DNA from: Fulvia fulva
Taxonomy: Eukaryota; Ascomycota; Dothideomycetes; Mycosphaerellales; Mycosphaerellaceae
Direction: 5' to 3'
DNA length: 64,000 nucleotides
Assembly: GCF_020509005.1 (NCBI RefSeq)
Contig: NC_063015.1
Span: forward strand, 4,340,001 to 4,404,000
The notes below the pieces were generated by a model. That model did not search any database. It saw only the letters and a list, made by a program, of their open reading frames with translations, and had not been told where the DNA came from. The translations under genes were made by a program, and so were the position numbers. Positions 12,350 through 24,004 of the stretch are shown in pieces; position 1 is the stretch's first letter, and each line of letters opens with the position of its first letter.

Positions 12350-13033
12350 TTTGAGGGTCGCAGGAGGCTATATGCAAGTGTTGTATTCGTCGCAGTGGAG
12401 CAGAAGAAGAAGATATGAAGTAACTTTTCACCTGCAGCTGTGCAGCTCTCTCCAGCGATGGGTAGGTTCGCTAGCTCTGTCGTAGAGCGACCGTTTCTGG
12501 CAGCACTGTGTGACCGTGGAATGCACGAAGAAAGTGAACAGCCAATGCCTTGGTCTTAAGAAACGACTCTTCTTCCAAGACAAAACAAAGGGAAAACTTC
12601 TCCTCACCGCGTGATGGCTTCTCGTGATCAAGGCTCTTCTCCTCATCTCTGCCCAGCGTCTCGCTAGCATTCTCGGGCAGTCTCGATCAGCGGCTGAGGA
12701 TGTGCCAAGCGACTCGTCTGCCGTAGTTTCTGCTACGTAACGAGAATGCCAATGCGAGCCTTACCAAGTGCATGCGATGAGGTGATGGCTGCCGTAGACA
12801 CCAAGAGGTCGGTCGAATACATCCTGCTGACATGTGAAAGCGCAGAGGCTGTTTCTGCAGGTGGAAGCATGAAGTGAATGAGAGAGATAGCGTCTTTTTG
12901 GTGCTGTGATTGGGTGGGCTGCACTTGCCAGCATCCCTGTCGTGGGAGTGGGATGATCTTTCGCCGACGGCATCTCAAGGAATAGCAGTCACACTGATAC
13001 TGTACATGTACTGCAGAACATTACACAACAACC
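12350..13033. other. Divergent intergenic region, DUF3602 / FMP32-like
   Basis: This 684-bp region between two start codons should contain both promoters. Frames of 70-81 residues on the minus strand have no family resemblance and I do not call them. No repeats seen. Confidence 0.45.
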
Positions 13034-13852
13034 ATGGCAGCACCTGTGATCGCCTCTGCGGAGGCAGCCTCACGAACGATGATACCTAGACTCGCCTGGA
13101 CAGCAAGCTCCGTCCGACCCATAACCTCCTTTGCGCAGTACAGCAGTAGCAGCACAGCCTGGAGTACGAAACACACTACGCCCGTACGAACGACAGCAAC
13201 CTCGACCTTCGCTCGCAATGCCTGGGCACAACGGAGAGCATCAATACGACCGACACCACCAACCATCTCTTCAACAGCACGAGCATTCTCCTCAACCGCA
13301 CGCCAACCGAAAGACCACCACTTCGACACCCTCAAGTTCGTCCAACGCCTCCAGAAAGAAGGCTTCACCGAAGACCAAGCCGTCGCGATGATGAAAGTCC
13401 TAGCAAGTGTCATCGAAGAATCGATCCAAAACCTTACCCGCACCATGGTCCTTCGCGAAGATCAGGAGAAAGCAACATATACTCAAAAAGTAGACTTCGC
13501 AAAACTGCGGAGCGAGCTTTTGTCTGCCGATACAACAGAATCGTCTTTGACGAGAGCAAGTCACGAGAGATTAACAAACGAGCTAGCGAAGCTGAACAAT
13601 CGCCTAAGGGATGAGGTGCAGCGGACGCAGGCTAGTGTCAGGTTGGACTTGAATCTGGAGAAGGGCAGGATACGGGAAGAGGCTAATACCCAGGACTTGA
13701 GAATCAAAGAGACGGAGACGAGGATCGAGCAGGAATCGGCGGCACTCAAGGAGAGGTTGGAAGCTGTCAAATTTTCGACGTTGCAGTGGTTGATGGGAGT
13801 GTGCACTGGTGCTGCGGCCATTATATTGGGTATCTGGAGGTTGATCATGTAG
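13034..13852 (+). CDS. Mitochondrial coiled-coil membrane protein, DUF1640 (Fmp32/MCUR1 family)
   Basis: A 272-residue single-exon protein. Residues 1 to about 95 are rich in Ala/Ser/Thr/Arg and almost free of acids, a typical mitochondrial presequence. The DUF1640 core starts at FDTLKFVQRLQKEGFTEDQA and continues into a long charged coiled coil (about residues 110-248). One membrane segment (QWLMGVCTGAAAIILGIWRL) sits at the extreme C-terminus. Relatives are yeast Fmp32, linked to cytochrome oxidase assembly and proline metabolism, and animal MCUR1/CCDC90, linked to the calcium uniporter. Which role applies here cannot be read from sequence. The start has a good fungal context (CAACCATGG). 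Confidence 0.9.
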   Translation: MAAPVIASAEAASRTMIPRLAWTASSVRPITSFAQYSSSSTAWSTKHTTPVRTTATSTFARNAWAQRRASIRPTPPTISSTARAFSSTARQPKDHHFDTLKFVQRLQKEGFTEDQAVAMMKVLASVIEESIQNLTRTMVLREDQEKATYTQKVDFAKLRSELLSADTTESSLTRASHERLTNELAKLNNRLRDEVQRTQASVRLDLNLEKGRIREEANTQDLRIKETETRIEQESAALKERLEAVKFSTLQWLMGVCTGAAAIILGIWRLIM

Positions 13853-15484
13853 ATTGCATCCCATGGACCTGAAACGATGTGGATATTCTGGCAGTTGGAG
13901 GGTTGATGTCTTCCCATGCCATCCGACCCGATATAGCCTTGAGCGTCCTATCGAATACGTTCATCCGCCCAATGGAGCACTGGAGAAGCTCTGCCGTGGC
14001 CGAGCATGCTGAAAGGACTTTCGCACTCGGGACCTGACCATGTACACAATGTGCGGTCGAATATCGACCACGAAGCAGCAGGTCCGCAAGGATGTAGGAC
14101 CCTTAACCACCGCTTCGCGAAGCTCCGTTAGTATCGTCGAGAACTTGGACTAGATCATGGTCTCGTTCTACCTGGCCCGAAACCTCATCATCGCCGCTTG
14201 GATCTGGTAGCTACCGCAGTGTGGTGCAACGCGTTGCAGGTCGACGTTTCTCCTGCTGTGCGGCTTTGCTAGGAAAGCTCTCTGTTACTATACGGCAGAG
14301 TGAAGTTGCGACTTTCTGGAGCGGTTGATGGGCCTCTTTTGAAGGCTTTTAGAAGGTAGTAGGAAATTACGAGTCTCTGATCGTTCCTGATTGGGTGTCT
14401 GTCCCACGTGACTATGCACGGATCAAGTTCTCCACCATCAAAACTTCACCTCGTCTTGTACCACCTCTCCTGCGTCAACATCATCCAGTAGATTCAGTTG
14501 ACCTCACGCCCATGCAGCCATATTGGACTACCAGTGCGACATGTATTGCTCTCCTTCATTACTGCCATGAGTCTACCCATAGACCTCACCATCGAGGTTC
14601 GACTCAGAGAAGTCCCTATCTCTTTCGCAAGACCTCGAACAACTTCCCAGTACACCCTATCAGTATATGACAAGCAAGTCAGTCCTCTTAGCAATGCCTC
14701 CACCGCGAGCTTGCTGGTGTTCGATGTTTACCATCAATTCTTGCAAGACCAAAATGTTATCCATGCAGAAGTTTGAGGCTGCCGCTCTATTTTTCGATGG
14801 GTGTGTGGCCATAGATCAGTGGAACAGAATTGTATGACGAACCTGAGATGTGGGACGTTTCATGGTGTGATGTGAGCGTGTGGCCGAGGTAGGAGTTGAA
14901 GGTCCGACTGTGTGGTCTCGAATGGTTGGGGTTGGAGACGATGGGAAGAGTAGACAGAAGAAAGGTGAGACAAGGTATGGTTCAAAACAAATCAATTGCA
15001 TTCTGGGTATCTTTGACTTCGCTCGCTCTTTCAATTATATCTTCATCACTCTCTTACCTATCCATGGGGCATCGTGGTTTCCTTAACTGAAGAAAACGCT
15101 ATTCAAGTAAAGATCAGAGAAGCCTTCCAGTGTCGAGGCTTGTCGAGAGCACGACGTACGCGCTGCTCCTTTATCCAGAATCTTTACCACCCAAAGCATC
15201 AATCGCCCGTGTAGGATCGCAAAGCATTGAAAGAAGAATATGCTCTGCCAGCAAAGTTGGAAATACTATGGCAGACGTCGTTACCATGGTCTCTTCGGAA
15301 TTCCGCTGGTCGAACCTTTCCCACGCAATTGCTGTGAAGTGGAACAGATCTCGACCCGAAGCCCTCGACCAGCTTCCAATCTTTCACAGACCCGTCGACA
15401 TCTCTAGCGACTGGATCGATGACAGCCGCATTGCCCCTGAAGCTGCGTATCTGTGGCTCTTGAGAACGGTCCGGATATTGAGGT
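13853..15484. other. Intergenic region
   Basis: These 1.6 kb contain no gene I can support. Plus-strand frames at 14395-14776 and 15130-15525 lack family resemblance, and the latter overlaps the 3' end of the minus-strand gene that follows. No repeat or RNA gene recognised. Confidence 0.45.
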
Positions 15485-17104
15485 CTAGGTGTGTGGGGTC
15501 AACTTGTGTGGGAAAGACGGCATAGAGCCGACCCGCCCAGTGTCCCATGACGCTTTCTGCAGAATGTTTGGTATCTGGCCCGCCTCGTAGGCAGAGTTCT
15601 CTCCTCGCATATTCATGAGGTTCTTGCCATTTCTCCACGTCAGGGCACTACTCAAGGTTCCAGCCCACCACAGTAAGTTTGGCATCTCTGTGGCTCCGAG
15701 CTCATCGTTGAAGTCAGGCATGTGCACTGGTGGATGGTCGCCGGAGCCGACGTTGACGTGTGGATCCGAACATATCGTGACGGAGGCTAGCGTGGTAATG
15801 TCGTACTTGAACTTGTGCTCAATAAGGAACCAAGCGAGACCTGCCGAGTTCTGTGTCCCTAGGATTGCGTCGTAGCACGCCGAGCCGATTGGGAAGGTCA
15901 TTCTGTCCTGCCAAAGAGGCATGTGAGGGTCTGTCCAACCGTGGTATCGCAGGCATCTAGTGATGACGGCTAAGGTATCGCGAGGGCCGTACACATCCTT
16001 GAGCAGGAACCACGTTGGGGGCTCTATCACATAATTCTCCCTCTTAGCCGTTTCACCCCTGTTGGCCATGTCTTGCAAGTAGGCGCTCTATCAAGATTGT
16101 CAGCGAGAACCTAATGGGGGAGCGCCTTTTACTTACATCTGACCACTTAGAGATAAGAGGATAGGGTTGTGTGAGACCCAAGGCTGCAACCTGATAATGT
16201 GGGCTTCGGGCACCAGGGATGACTACGCAGTATTAGCTTCAGCTCAGTCGTAGAGTCATCGTCGTATTTCTGGGAGGCGGTCCACACGAAGCGCCTGCCG
16301 AACATCTTTCGTTCACGTTGATGGTCTGCAATAGTGACTTACTGATCACGCCGCCGTTGTACCTCGGATGCACCTCCGATTTCATAATATGTTCGAAGTA
16401 TGCGAAAGTCGGGTGAGCCGATTCACCCTGAGTCCGTTAGCATGTTGTTGTGGTGTCATGGCAAGACAGATACCTTACGTATGGCCTGTTTTGCACATGT
16501 CTACTGTATTGCCACTGATCTGAGGTCAGGTCGAATACCCGAGTCTCGCGGTTTGTGTCACTTCGCATTCCATTCAGTTTTCGAAGACCCTGCAAAGCTA
16601 AGAGAAACAATAAACTAGCCAACAATTCCAAGACAGCGCAGAGGGTTTGTGACACATACCATAAAGCTCAGGGTACTTCTCGCCTACGAGGAACACCTCG
16701 CCGTGCTCCAGCATTGTCCATTCTGGCGAGTCGATGAATTGCTCAACGTAATTGTGCTCCTTCTGCTGGAGACCCATGTTGGCCGATAAGTAGTGCTCAT
16801 CCATGCACATCGCATCTGTGAACAGTCTGCCGTTGCAGACATATAACATGAATGTGTCGAAGTCCGCAGCATCGACCAAGAAGCCATCGGCACGCTTGAA
16901 GAGGATTGGTGCGTGTGTAGCATTGGAAGCGTTGTTGGTGAGGTCACCGTCGAAGTCGGAAGTAGTAGAAAGGTCGCGAGCGTGGACTCTGCCAACATCT
17001 GCCTTAGCAGTGGCAATGCCAGTCGCGAGGAAGTAGGCGACCAGCATCAAGAACGTCGTGCAGCCAGCCATCAGTGGCCGGCAGTTGCGGATGTTCCAGT
17101 TCAT
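15485..17104 (-). CDS. Predicted secreted or membrane-anchored protein, unknown family
   Basis: I do not recognise the family. A consistent five-exon model gives 445 residues: 17104-16660, 16597-16479, 16427-16343, 16222-16137 and 16087-15485. All introns (51-120 nt) are GT..AG, phases fit at every joint, and intron 2 has a CTAAC branch site. Residues 11-34 are a hydrophobic signal peptide or anchor (MAGCTTFLMLVAYFLATGIA). Two N-glycosylation sites follow (Asn58, Asn61), then a Lys-Arg pair at 70-71, a possible Kex2 cleavage point. The mature part is rich in Trp, Tyr and His, with IPGARSPHYQVAALGL and WFLIEHKFKYDI. A secreted role is inferred only from the N-terminus. The alternative start upstream (17176) is not an ATG. 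Confidence 0.7.
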
Positions 17105-18554
17105 GCTGGGGTTTTCAGCACGTGCTGCGCTGTTGGAAAGAAGTCGTGCTCCGGAAAGATCCTGGACCAAGAGCACCGTGGGTGGTGGTCGTGTTCGTCA
17201 AGACCTAGAGTGACCTTGGTGTCGGATGGCGATATGGTGAAGTAGCCAAGGGAGTTATTGCTGGTGGTGGAGTACTGCGAACTGGAGTTGGTGTGAGGGG
17301 AGGAAGGTGGTGGTGAGAGGTGGATGTTGAGGGGAGGAATGATGGGGTGTTGTGGGTGCTTAAGTATGCTTCTCCTACTCGCGAGGAGAGGACACGCGAG
17401 CTGCGAAAAGGCGAGCCTCGTACTGCCGAGGGCGCATGCAATTGATGCCGTCCGCGAGGTGAGAAGGCTTGTGATACGATTTTCGATGGAGTAGGCTCTG
17501 ATGTCCGTGGCAATGGTCCTGCAGCAGTTCCGCAACCACTATGGAGCGGTACGGCTGTTATGGTGTTGTAGCCAAGGTAGATATTGCCGTTGGTGGCTAT
17601 AAGTGGCTGGAGGTCGAGGTGGTGTAGGCTGTTGAGATGACGAGAGGAGTTGGATGTCGAATCGAAGAATGTTGAGGAATTGGAGAGGCTTAAGTATGAA
17701 GCTCCCATGCCCAAGAAAGGGCCAGCTGTGCTTGTTAGCAAAGAGCCTTGCAAAGCCGTGTGCAGCTGCGACTTTCTACTGTAAGCATGCTTGTGACGGG
17801 GGTTTGTCTGGATGAAGCGACTGGTCATGGTCACGGCAGCAGAGTAACACATGCGATGTCCCGTGAAAAGCCTCGTACTGCCGTATTGCATGTGCCAAAG
17901 AACACTATGTTCGTAATCAGCGGACCTACTGCAATACTACTCAATGGATAACGCCGAACTTACAGCTGGCAGACGGTGAAGCGTGATACCTTACTGTTAG
18001 AGAGACTGCCACGGCGTGGCAAGGGAAGCGCGCGCCACGGCTTTCATGTTAACTTTCCTGATTGATTTATTCGCGCACCAGGTACCGCATGAGCCCAACC
18101 ACGACAGAGAATCATACCAGCATAGACACATAAATCAGGCCGGAAGACCTCGATAGCGAAACGGCTCATGCTAGCAAGCTGTCAGCACAAAACTCGTTTA
18201 CGACCAGGACGAGACGATAGGTGTTGGAATTGAGAAGATTGGAGGATAGTACGCATTGCCTTGAGCGCAACTGTGCCTTCCTAGGTAGACTGCCTTCATT
18301 TCGGCCGCGTCCGCGCTTTGCCAAAACATTGGTCATGAGCGCAGTTGCCGCGACGTGATCTTTGTGATGCCGCTCTCCACTATGTAGACGCTCATCTCAA
18401 TTACACTACACCTGATCCAAGGCCGCGAATGTTGAGGTATGAGCAGACGGCTATCTTACAGCGTCCACCATCAGCAAGCCGAAACTGCTCGTCGTTGTGG
18501 GGTCGGGGAATTCGTATGTTGTTTGTGCCGGCGATTTGAACCACAAGCTACGCG
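17105..18554. other. Intergenic region
   Basis: This 1.45-kb stretch lies upstream of the secreted-protein gene and at the 3' side of PRP39. A 228-residue minus-strand frame at 17205-17891 is Ser/Pro/Thr-rich with no family match, and I read it as chance. GCTTAAGTATG occurs at about 17358 and 17689. Nothing else stands out. Confidence 0.45.
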
Positions 18555-20620
18555 TTACCTCGCCTTGGGTCCATTTTCGAGCGTAGCTTTCGAGGTCGCA
18601 GCACTTGTGTTGGAGATGCTGATGGGGCCATTGATCTCCTTGTCGATCTCCGTCCATTCTGCCATTGCCTCCTTGCCTCCACGTCCGTCCAAGTAAGCCA
18701 AGTAGCGTGATGCGAGTTCGCGAATATCCTTCGACCGCAGCAAAGACTTTCGAATATCCTGGTACACCGCCTTAATACACTCATACGTAGCCGATTCAGT
18801 CTTTTCCGATGTTGGCTGCGCGATCTCAAAGTCCAGCCAGCCGGCCCAGAAAGCCTTGCTATCGGGCTGTCGACTGGATTTGAAGACGTTGCGAGCTTCA
18901 TCGGCGTTTCCTTTCACCTTCCAGATAAGGCGAGCCTGCTCAACGATTAGCGAACCTCGAACTGGTGTCAAGCTCGAGTTGCTGATGTGGTTCTTAAGCA
19001 CATCTATGGCTGGCTGCAGGCCGTACTGGCGGCGATGTGTGTTGGCTAGCGACACAATGGTCTCGAGGTGACTTGGGAGATGCTGCAGGATTGCCTCGTG
19101 AATGGCAATGGCAGTGTCAGCTTTGCCAAGCGACTCCTCAAACCTCGCATAGTGCAGGCGGATCTCGGGTTGTGTGATCGTGACGTAGGTACAGCTTGCA
19201 CGGCGATAGATGTTCCGCACTTCCTCGTCCAAGATCACTTTCGACTTGTCTGCTTGACCCATGGTCCACCTGGCATATCGATACCAGAACTCATCGTAAT
19301 TGGCACACGTCACAAGACACCTCTCGTAGAGGAACTTTGTTCGTGTGTAGTCGCCCTCCATCTCCTCGAAGTCCAGGTACTTTCTCCAGTTTACAATTTG
19401 TGCATCGTCAAGGTCAGTCACGTGATAGTAAGGACGCTTAATCTCCTGTTCGTAGGTCCAGCGCTTCGTCGTCTCGTTTTGCGTTCGAGTGAAGATCTCC
19501 ATGTGGTATGCTGAGATCTTGCTCCGAAGCTCCTTTTCGACGGCTGTTGGATCCTTGGACTTGAGGGTGGTATCCTGTGCAATCTCGTCTCGTAACCGTG
19601 CGATGACTTCCTCTGGTGCGATGTCAGGAAGCGGTCGTTGCGCCGCCATGGTCTGGTATCGCTCAAAGTAGCGCGCATATTGATGCAAGGGGATGTGAAT
19701 GATGCGGTTGAGTATGGCAAAGATGCGATCGTGAGCTTCGAGACGCTCTTCGAACTCGATGTACTTGTCCCAGAAAGGATGAGCCAGAAAATCCAGACCA
19801 ACGCTTTCTGCAGCGCGATCGAAAAGACTATATTCAGAAGGTTAGTAATGCTGGACAGGTCGAAATACAAGGTAGGGTGCAAACAAGGGTGGTGGGCGCG
19901 AACATGTTCGGTCCTGAGCTCCAGGCTCTCGTGCTACGACAAAACCAGATCCCACCGAATCAAATCGCTCGAGCAGAGGCAGTCGCGATCGTAGAGCCGT
20001 GAGATATATGTTACGAAACAGTACCAGGTATGCACCGCATGTGGTGGGTGTGTCTGAAGGGTAGACGTAAGACTCTCGTAGCAGCCAGCCTGTGGAGTGG
20101 GAATCTCACCAAGTGACGTGCGACGTAGCACATAGCCAGCGTGAGGCCGGGAAGTGGTGTATTGTGATGCTGATGGTGGTTATGGGCAGGGAAGGAAAGG
20201 GTTGCCCTTGGACTTACTCTCGGATCACATCTGCATCGTGGCTCGTCTCGACCTTGAAGGCGCAGTAGTTGGCCCACAGGTCGACTGAAATGCCGATACT
20301 AGCGACGCCGCGCTCGTAGACCTACGCGACGCTCAGCTGGTGCTCTCACAATGGGTATGTGTCCGTCTTACCATTTCAGCAGCCTCGGTGCCGCCTATCG
20401 CAAACTCTAGGTCGGCATATTTCTTCCAGTACCCGAAAAACAGCGGAAAGCGCGCAAGAAAGCGATCGTACGTATCGCGAGTCGCAGCGATCGCTTGTGG
20501 ACTCGAGTTGCGACTGAGTCCTCCTTCTTGTGCTTCGCTCTCTGCGACCAGCTTCTCCCACAGCTCGAAGTTTTCGGGATCGGTGGCTACCTGCTCGTTG
20601 AGCTGGTACAATTCGGCCAT
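18555..20620 (-). CDS. PRP39: U1 snRNP component, pre-mRNA processing factor 39
   Basis: HAT-repeat scaffold protein of the U1 snRNP, needed for 5' splice-site recognition. Exons 20620-20372, 20321-20218 and 19827-18555 give 541 residues, slightly shorter than yeast Prp39. The conserved start reads NFELWEKLVAESEAQEGG. HAT repeats follow: FPLFFGYWKKYADLEF, then across the joints VDLWANYCAFKVE and GLDFLAHPFWDKYIEFEERL, then ARWTMGQADKSKVI and further repeats to about residue 500. The second intron is long for this locus (390 nt), but its joint restores the family sequence exactly (VIRDLFDRAAESVGLDFLAH). The C-terminus ends in a low-complexity Ser/Thr/Ala tail. The gene is divergent from the next gene. 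Confidence 0.92.
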
Positions 20621-21273
20621 TGTCGGTGAGTAGAGATAGCGGCGACAATGCGCGCGGTGCGCTGGTGGTCGAGGAGGGTGTCGAAGGTATAGTGTCTCAC
20701 TTTGAAAAGGTGAGATTGAAGTCGCCGAAGCTGAGCGAGCTTCCCTCGAAGTCCGGGTCCTCGGCAAGCGATGGTCCGTGCGCACATCGCGACTTCCTCC
20801 TCCTCCTCCATCCGCCGCCATCAGCTGTGCCCGCGCGGTCATGTCATAGCATTGTTAGTTGGTGCGCACCAGCAGGTGCCATTGGCATACTCAACGCTCG
20901 ACGGTAGTCGCACGAATTGTACAGGTGCCATGACCTATTGCCGCTCTCTGGTAGGTCCGCGAGATTGAGTAATGCAGTATCCGCTGTCATACCGCGACTT
21001 CATGAGGCAGGAACGCGCTTCGTAGCCACGTGGCAAGATGGCAGCCTGGACCTGGCGATATGTCTGAAATCCAAGCCTGATACTGATCAACCCATGGTCC
21101 ATCACCACGAGACAGCAGATACGCTCATCAACACACAATTTAACGCCTGAAAACTTCTCGGGCACCAGGTCAGTCATACCACATACTACACGCCGAGCTG
21201 GACCGATACTCACTGTTGCCAGGGGAAAGCGTTCCGAACAAGAGAAACGTAGGCCCGCACGTCTCTCCCGACA
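20621..21273. other. Divergent intergenic region, PRP39 / F-box-like gene
   Basis: 653 bp between two start codons. Frames on both strands are short and overlap. No family resemblance and no clear regulatory motif. Confidence 0.45.
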
Positions 21274-22209
21274 ATGGCGTCCGACCGGCCATGCTACTTC
21301 TGGAAGCTGCCACAAGAGCTGCACAGTATGATCTTCGAGCTCGCCTATGCCGTTGAGTATGATGGCAAGTTCACTACACTCGAACGCTGGAACCAGAAGG
21401 AGAAGGAGTTGAAGCACCAGCATGGTCCAGCTTACCAAATACGCAAGTTCTCTGGTCACAAAGTCAACGATTTCATGGTCTCCAAGCAGTTTTTCAGCAA
21501 TGCTGCTCAGGCTTGGATTGGCGCACAGCACTTCACCACCAGGATCAGTTGCGTGGGCTGTTTCATCGATTATGATCTCATCGGCTATGGCTTGATTCGC
21601 CAGTACATAACCTCGCTGTCCACCCTCTTGGCTGGTGCTGATCCTCGCCTCGTTGGGTGTCTTCGTGTCAAAATCCTTGATCTGAGATTACAGTCAAACG
21701 AGCTAGGCATAAAAGGCCTGTGTCCTTGGCTTGAACAGTATACAGACCGTGACTTTGCAACACTTGAACGAGTCAAGGGCCTGCTCGCAATCATTCCGCG
21801 AACTCAACGCAACATTAGCGTAAGGCTGGAAGCACCGCTGCCTAACACCGCAAATACGCCTGAAAAAGCTACCGTCTATCGCTCCAATGTCGCAGGCCTT
21901 GAGTCGTACATTCGTAGAGGCGTCGCCGCCACGAAGAAGTGTGTCGGCGAGCTGGAGCAGACCGCGGTGTCGACCATGACCGATACACCTGGCACATCGC
22001 TGTACCCTGGATCGCGGGTCTCCTTCGAGAAGTCGAACTTGCAATCTGTTCCGACTGGCTCGTCATTGATGGATGGTGGGGGCTCATACTCTGAAACAGA
22101 AGACGATTCTGCCTTTCCCACTACGGCAGAGGAGGTCATGCAGCGGTTGAACACAACACCAAGGAAGTTCTGGGAGAAGTATCGGGCAGGTCGCATACTG
22201 ATGCTTTGA
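21274..22209 (+). CDS. Unknown protein with F-box-like N-terminus
   Basis: A single-exon protein of 311 residues that I do not recognise by name. It opens with YFWKLPQELHSMIFELAY (about residues 8-25), the LP-x-E-L-x-x-x-I-F/Y-E pattern seen in many fungal F-box and F-box-like proteins. Residues 60-170 are moderately hydrophobic (VNDFMVSKQFFSNAAQAW, LRVKILDLRLQSNELGIKGL), as in lineage-specific fungal families with this start. The C-terminal third is polar and probably disordered, ending FWEKYRAGRILML. If it is an F-box protein it would act as an SCF ubiquitin-ligase adaptor, which is inference only. No intron needed. Confidence 0.65.
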   Translation: MASDRPCYFWKLPQELHSMIFELAYAVEYDGKFTTLERWNQKEKELKHQHGPAYQIRKFSGHKVNDFMVSKQFFSNAAQAWIGAQHFTTRISCVGCFIDYDLIGYGLIRQYITSLSTLLAGADPRLVGCLRVKILDLRLQSNELGIKGLCPWLEQYTDRDFATLERVKGLLAIIPRTQRNISVRLEAPLPNTANTPEKATVYRSNVAGLESYIRRGVAATKKCVGELEQTAVSTMTDTPGTSLYPGSRVSFEKSNLQSVPTGSSLMDGGGSYSETEDDSAFPTTAEEVMQRLNTTPRKFWEKYRAGRILML

Positions 22210-22594
22210 TCCCATCTGAGCCGTCACGCACGTGGGAAGAGGGAGTGTTGGCCTGAAGGTTGGGGCGTGAATACGTTGGAACAAGTCTACGGCGAGACCT
22301 AGCTCGGTGGTGATCGAGAAGTGACCCAGTTACGACGTCGCTCGCAAATTGTATGTATGATTAGTATTCCGCAACTTCTCAGATCGTACTCCGACCGTGG
22401 TTATGGTCTGCTTGACATGTGATGGCGTGTCCGTGATTTAAGCTTTCGTGATCAAATCCCCGCAGGCGCGTCCTTCCCGTTCACTTTCACGAATTGAGAA
22501 CTTCACTGACAACACACTCACATCGCTCGCCGTCGCTCATTGCATCGAATGCCACTGGCACAACGGAAACCTTGACTCGACCGACATTGCGACC
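22210..22594. other. Short intergenic region
   Basis: 385 bp between tandem plus-strand genes, presumably holding the terminator of the first and the promoter of the second. The frame open upstream of 22595 starts with a possible upstream ATG region but has no conserved residues. No repeats. Confidence 0.45.
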
Positions 22595-24004
22595 ATGTCG
22601 TTCTTCAAAGCGCCATCGTGGGCAAGGTCGCAAACCGTCAAGGCTGAAGATCATAGTGAGAGGAACATCTTCAGCCATTCCGACAACTTTCTAGACGTGC
22701 AAAAAGAACGACTCGAGCGCGAAGAGAAGCGCAAAGTAAGAGAAAGGGAGAAAGAAGAAAGGCGCAAAGCGAAACAAGAAGAGAAACAACGTCGCAGCAG
22801 CTCTGAGAAGCGGAAGATCAAAGAAGAAGACCGCAAAGGCAGTCTGAAGAAGCGACGCATCACCGCGGAAGACAGTGCGAGACTGCTGGCGGGTGCTGGG
22901 CTAGGAGGCTCCATCACAATCTCGGACTCGGAAGACGATGCACAACAACAGCTGCAGATGCGCCGATCACCGCGGACAGCACGCACGAAAGATGTCTTCA
23001 GCCCTGCGAAGCCGAGGAGTAGGAATCTCGCGCCCGTCCATACCAACGACGCATCTGAGGATGAAGTCGAGATCACCGCAGTACCTCTGCGCCCAGCACG
23101 CGCGCAACCAGAACCAAAACCAGAACCAGAGGAGGAAGTTGATTCGGATCCTGAGATTGCAGAGATACAGCGCAAAGCACGAGCGAAGGCAAGGCTGAAA
23201 GAGCAAGCAAAGGCAGCGAAATCAGCGACAGCTCAAGTTTCTGGGTCACTAGGCAACGATGAAGCTGGTGACGGCAGTCCTTCATCAACACCCCCACTTC
23301 ACGACGCGACAATTGAGCTACTGATCGAGTCGCCAATACCTGGAACAGCTCCGCTTATAGCATTTCGGAAGCTCTCCCAGTCACTACGCATCGTCAGGAA
23401 ACGGTACTGCGAGAAGCAAGGTTTCTCGGAAGAGTTCAGCAAGAAGGTGTGCCTGACACACAACGGCCGCAGATACTATGACAGTTCGACTGTGCAGCGT
23501 TTGGGTATCAGTGCGGATGCCAGTGGTAGGGTGTACCTGGAGAATGATCCTTCCTTTGACGGTGTGGAGAAAGTTGTGATCACTGCCATGACTGAAGACA
23601 TGTTCAAGCAGCTCAAACACGAAAGGGAACGCCAGGCCCTCGTCGAAGCTGGCGAGTACATCGGCGAGCAAGAAGGCGCAAAGCCTAGCGCCGAGGAGGA
23701 AGATGCACCAGCACCACGTCGTGCCATCAATCTGATCGTCAAAGCCAAGAACAAAAAGGACTGGAAAGTGCAAGCCTTCAATGTGAGTACATTTCACCAA
23801 CGAATGTCTCCCACCACTGACTGACCCGCGAATCAGGACATCGCCTTCCAGAAAATCATCAAACACGCAAAAAAAGCCTTTGGCTTCGCGCCCGACCAAG
23901 AAGTCTCCCTCGAATTCGACGGCGAATTACTCAACCCGGACGATCTTGTGGGCAGTACCGACCTGGACGATATGGACCAGCTCGAGATGCTCCTGGTGAA
24001 GTGA
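22595..24004 (+). CDS. Rad60/Esc2/NIP45-like protein with two SUMO-like domains
   Basis: A 451-residue protein from two exons (22595-23782 and 23837-24004, one 54-nt intron, phase 0). The N-terminal half is a basic/acidic Lys-Glu-Arg stretch (about residues 37-90). It contains SITISDSEDD (106-115), a hydrophobic core plus acidic tail typical of a SUMO-interacting motif, and EVEITAV (157-163), a weaker one. Two SUMO-like domains follow: about 238-330 (ATIELLIESP to VVITAM) and 377-451 (INLIVKAKNKKDWKVQAFN, then QEVSLEFDGELLNPDDLVGS and a final QLEMLLVK). This architecture is that of Rad60/Esc2/NIP45, which guide SUMO-dependent recombination repair and fork stability. Like them, it has no C-terminal diglycine, so it should not be conjugated. 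Confidence 0.87.

Noticed and set aside
17205..17891. 228-codon minus-strand frame upstream of the secreted-protein gene
   Set aside because: Low-complexity Ser/Pro/Thr composition, no conserved motif, likely promoter or leader sequence.
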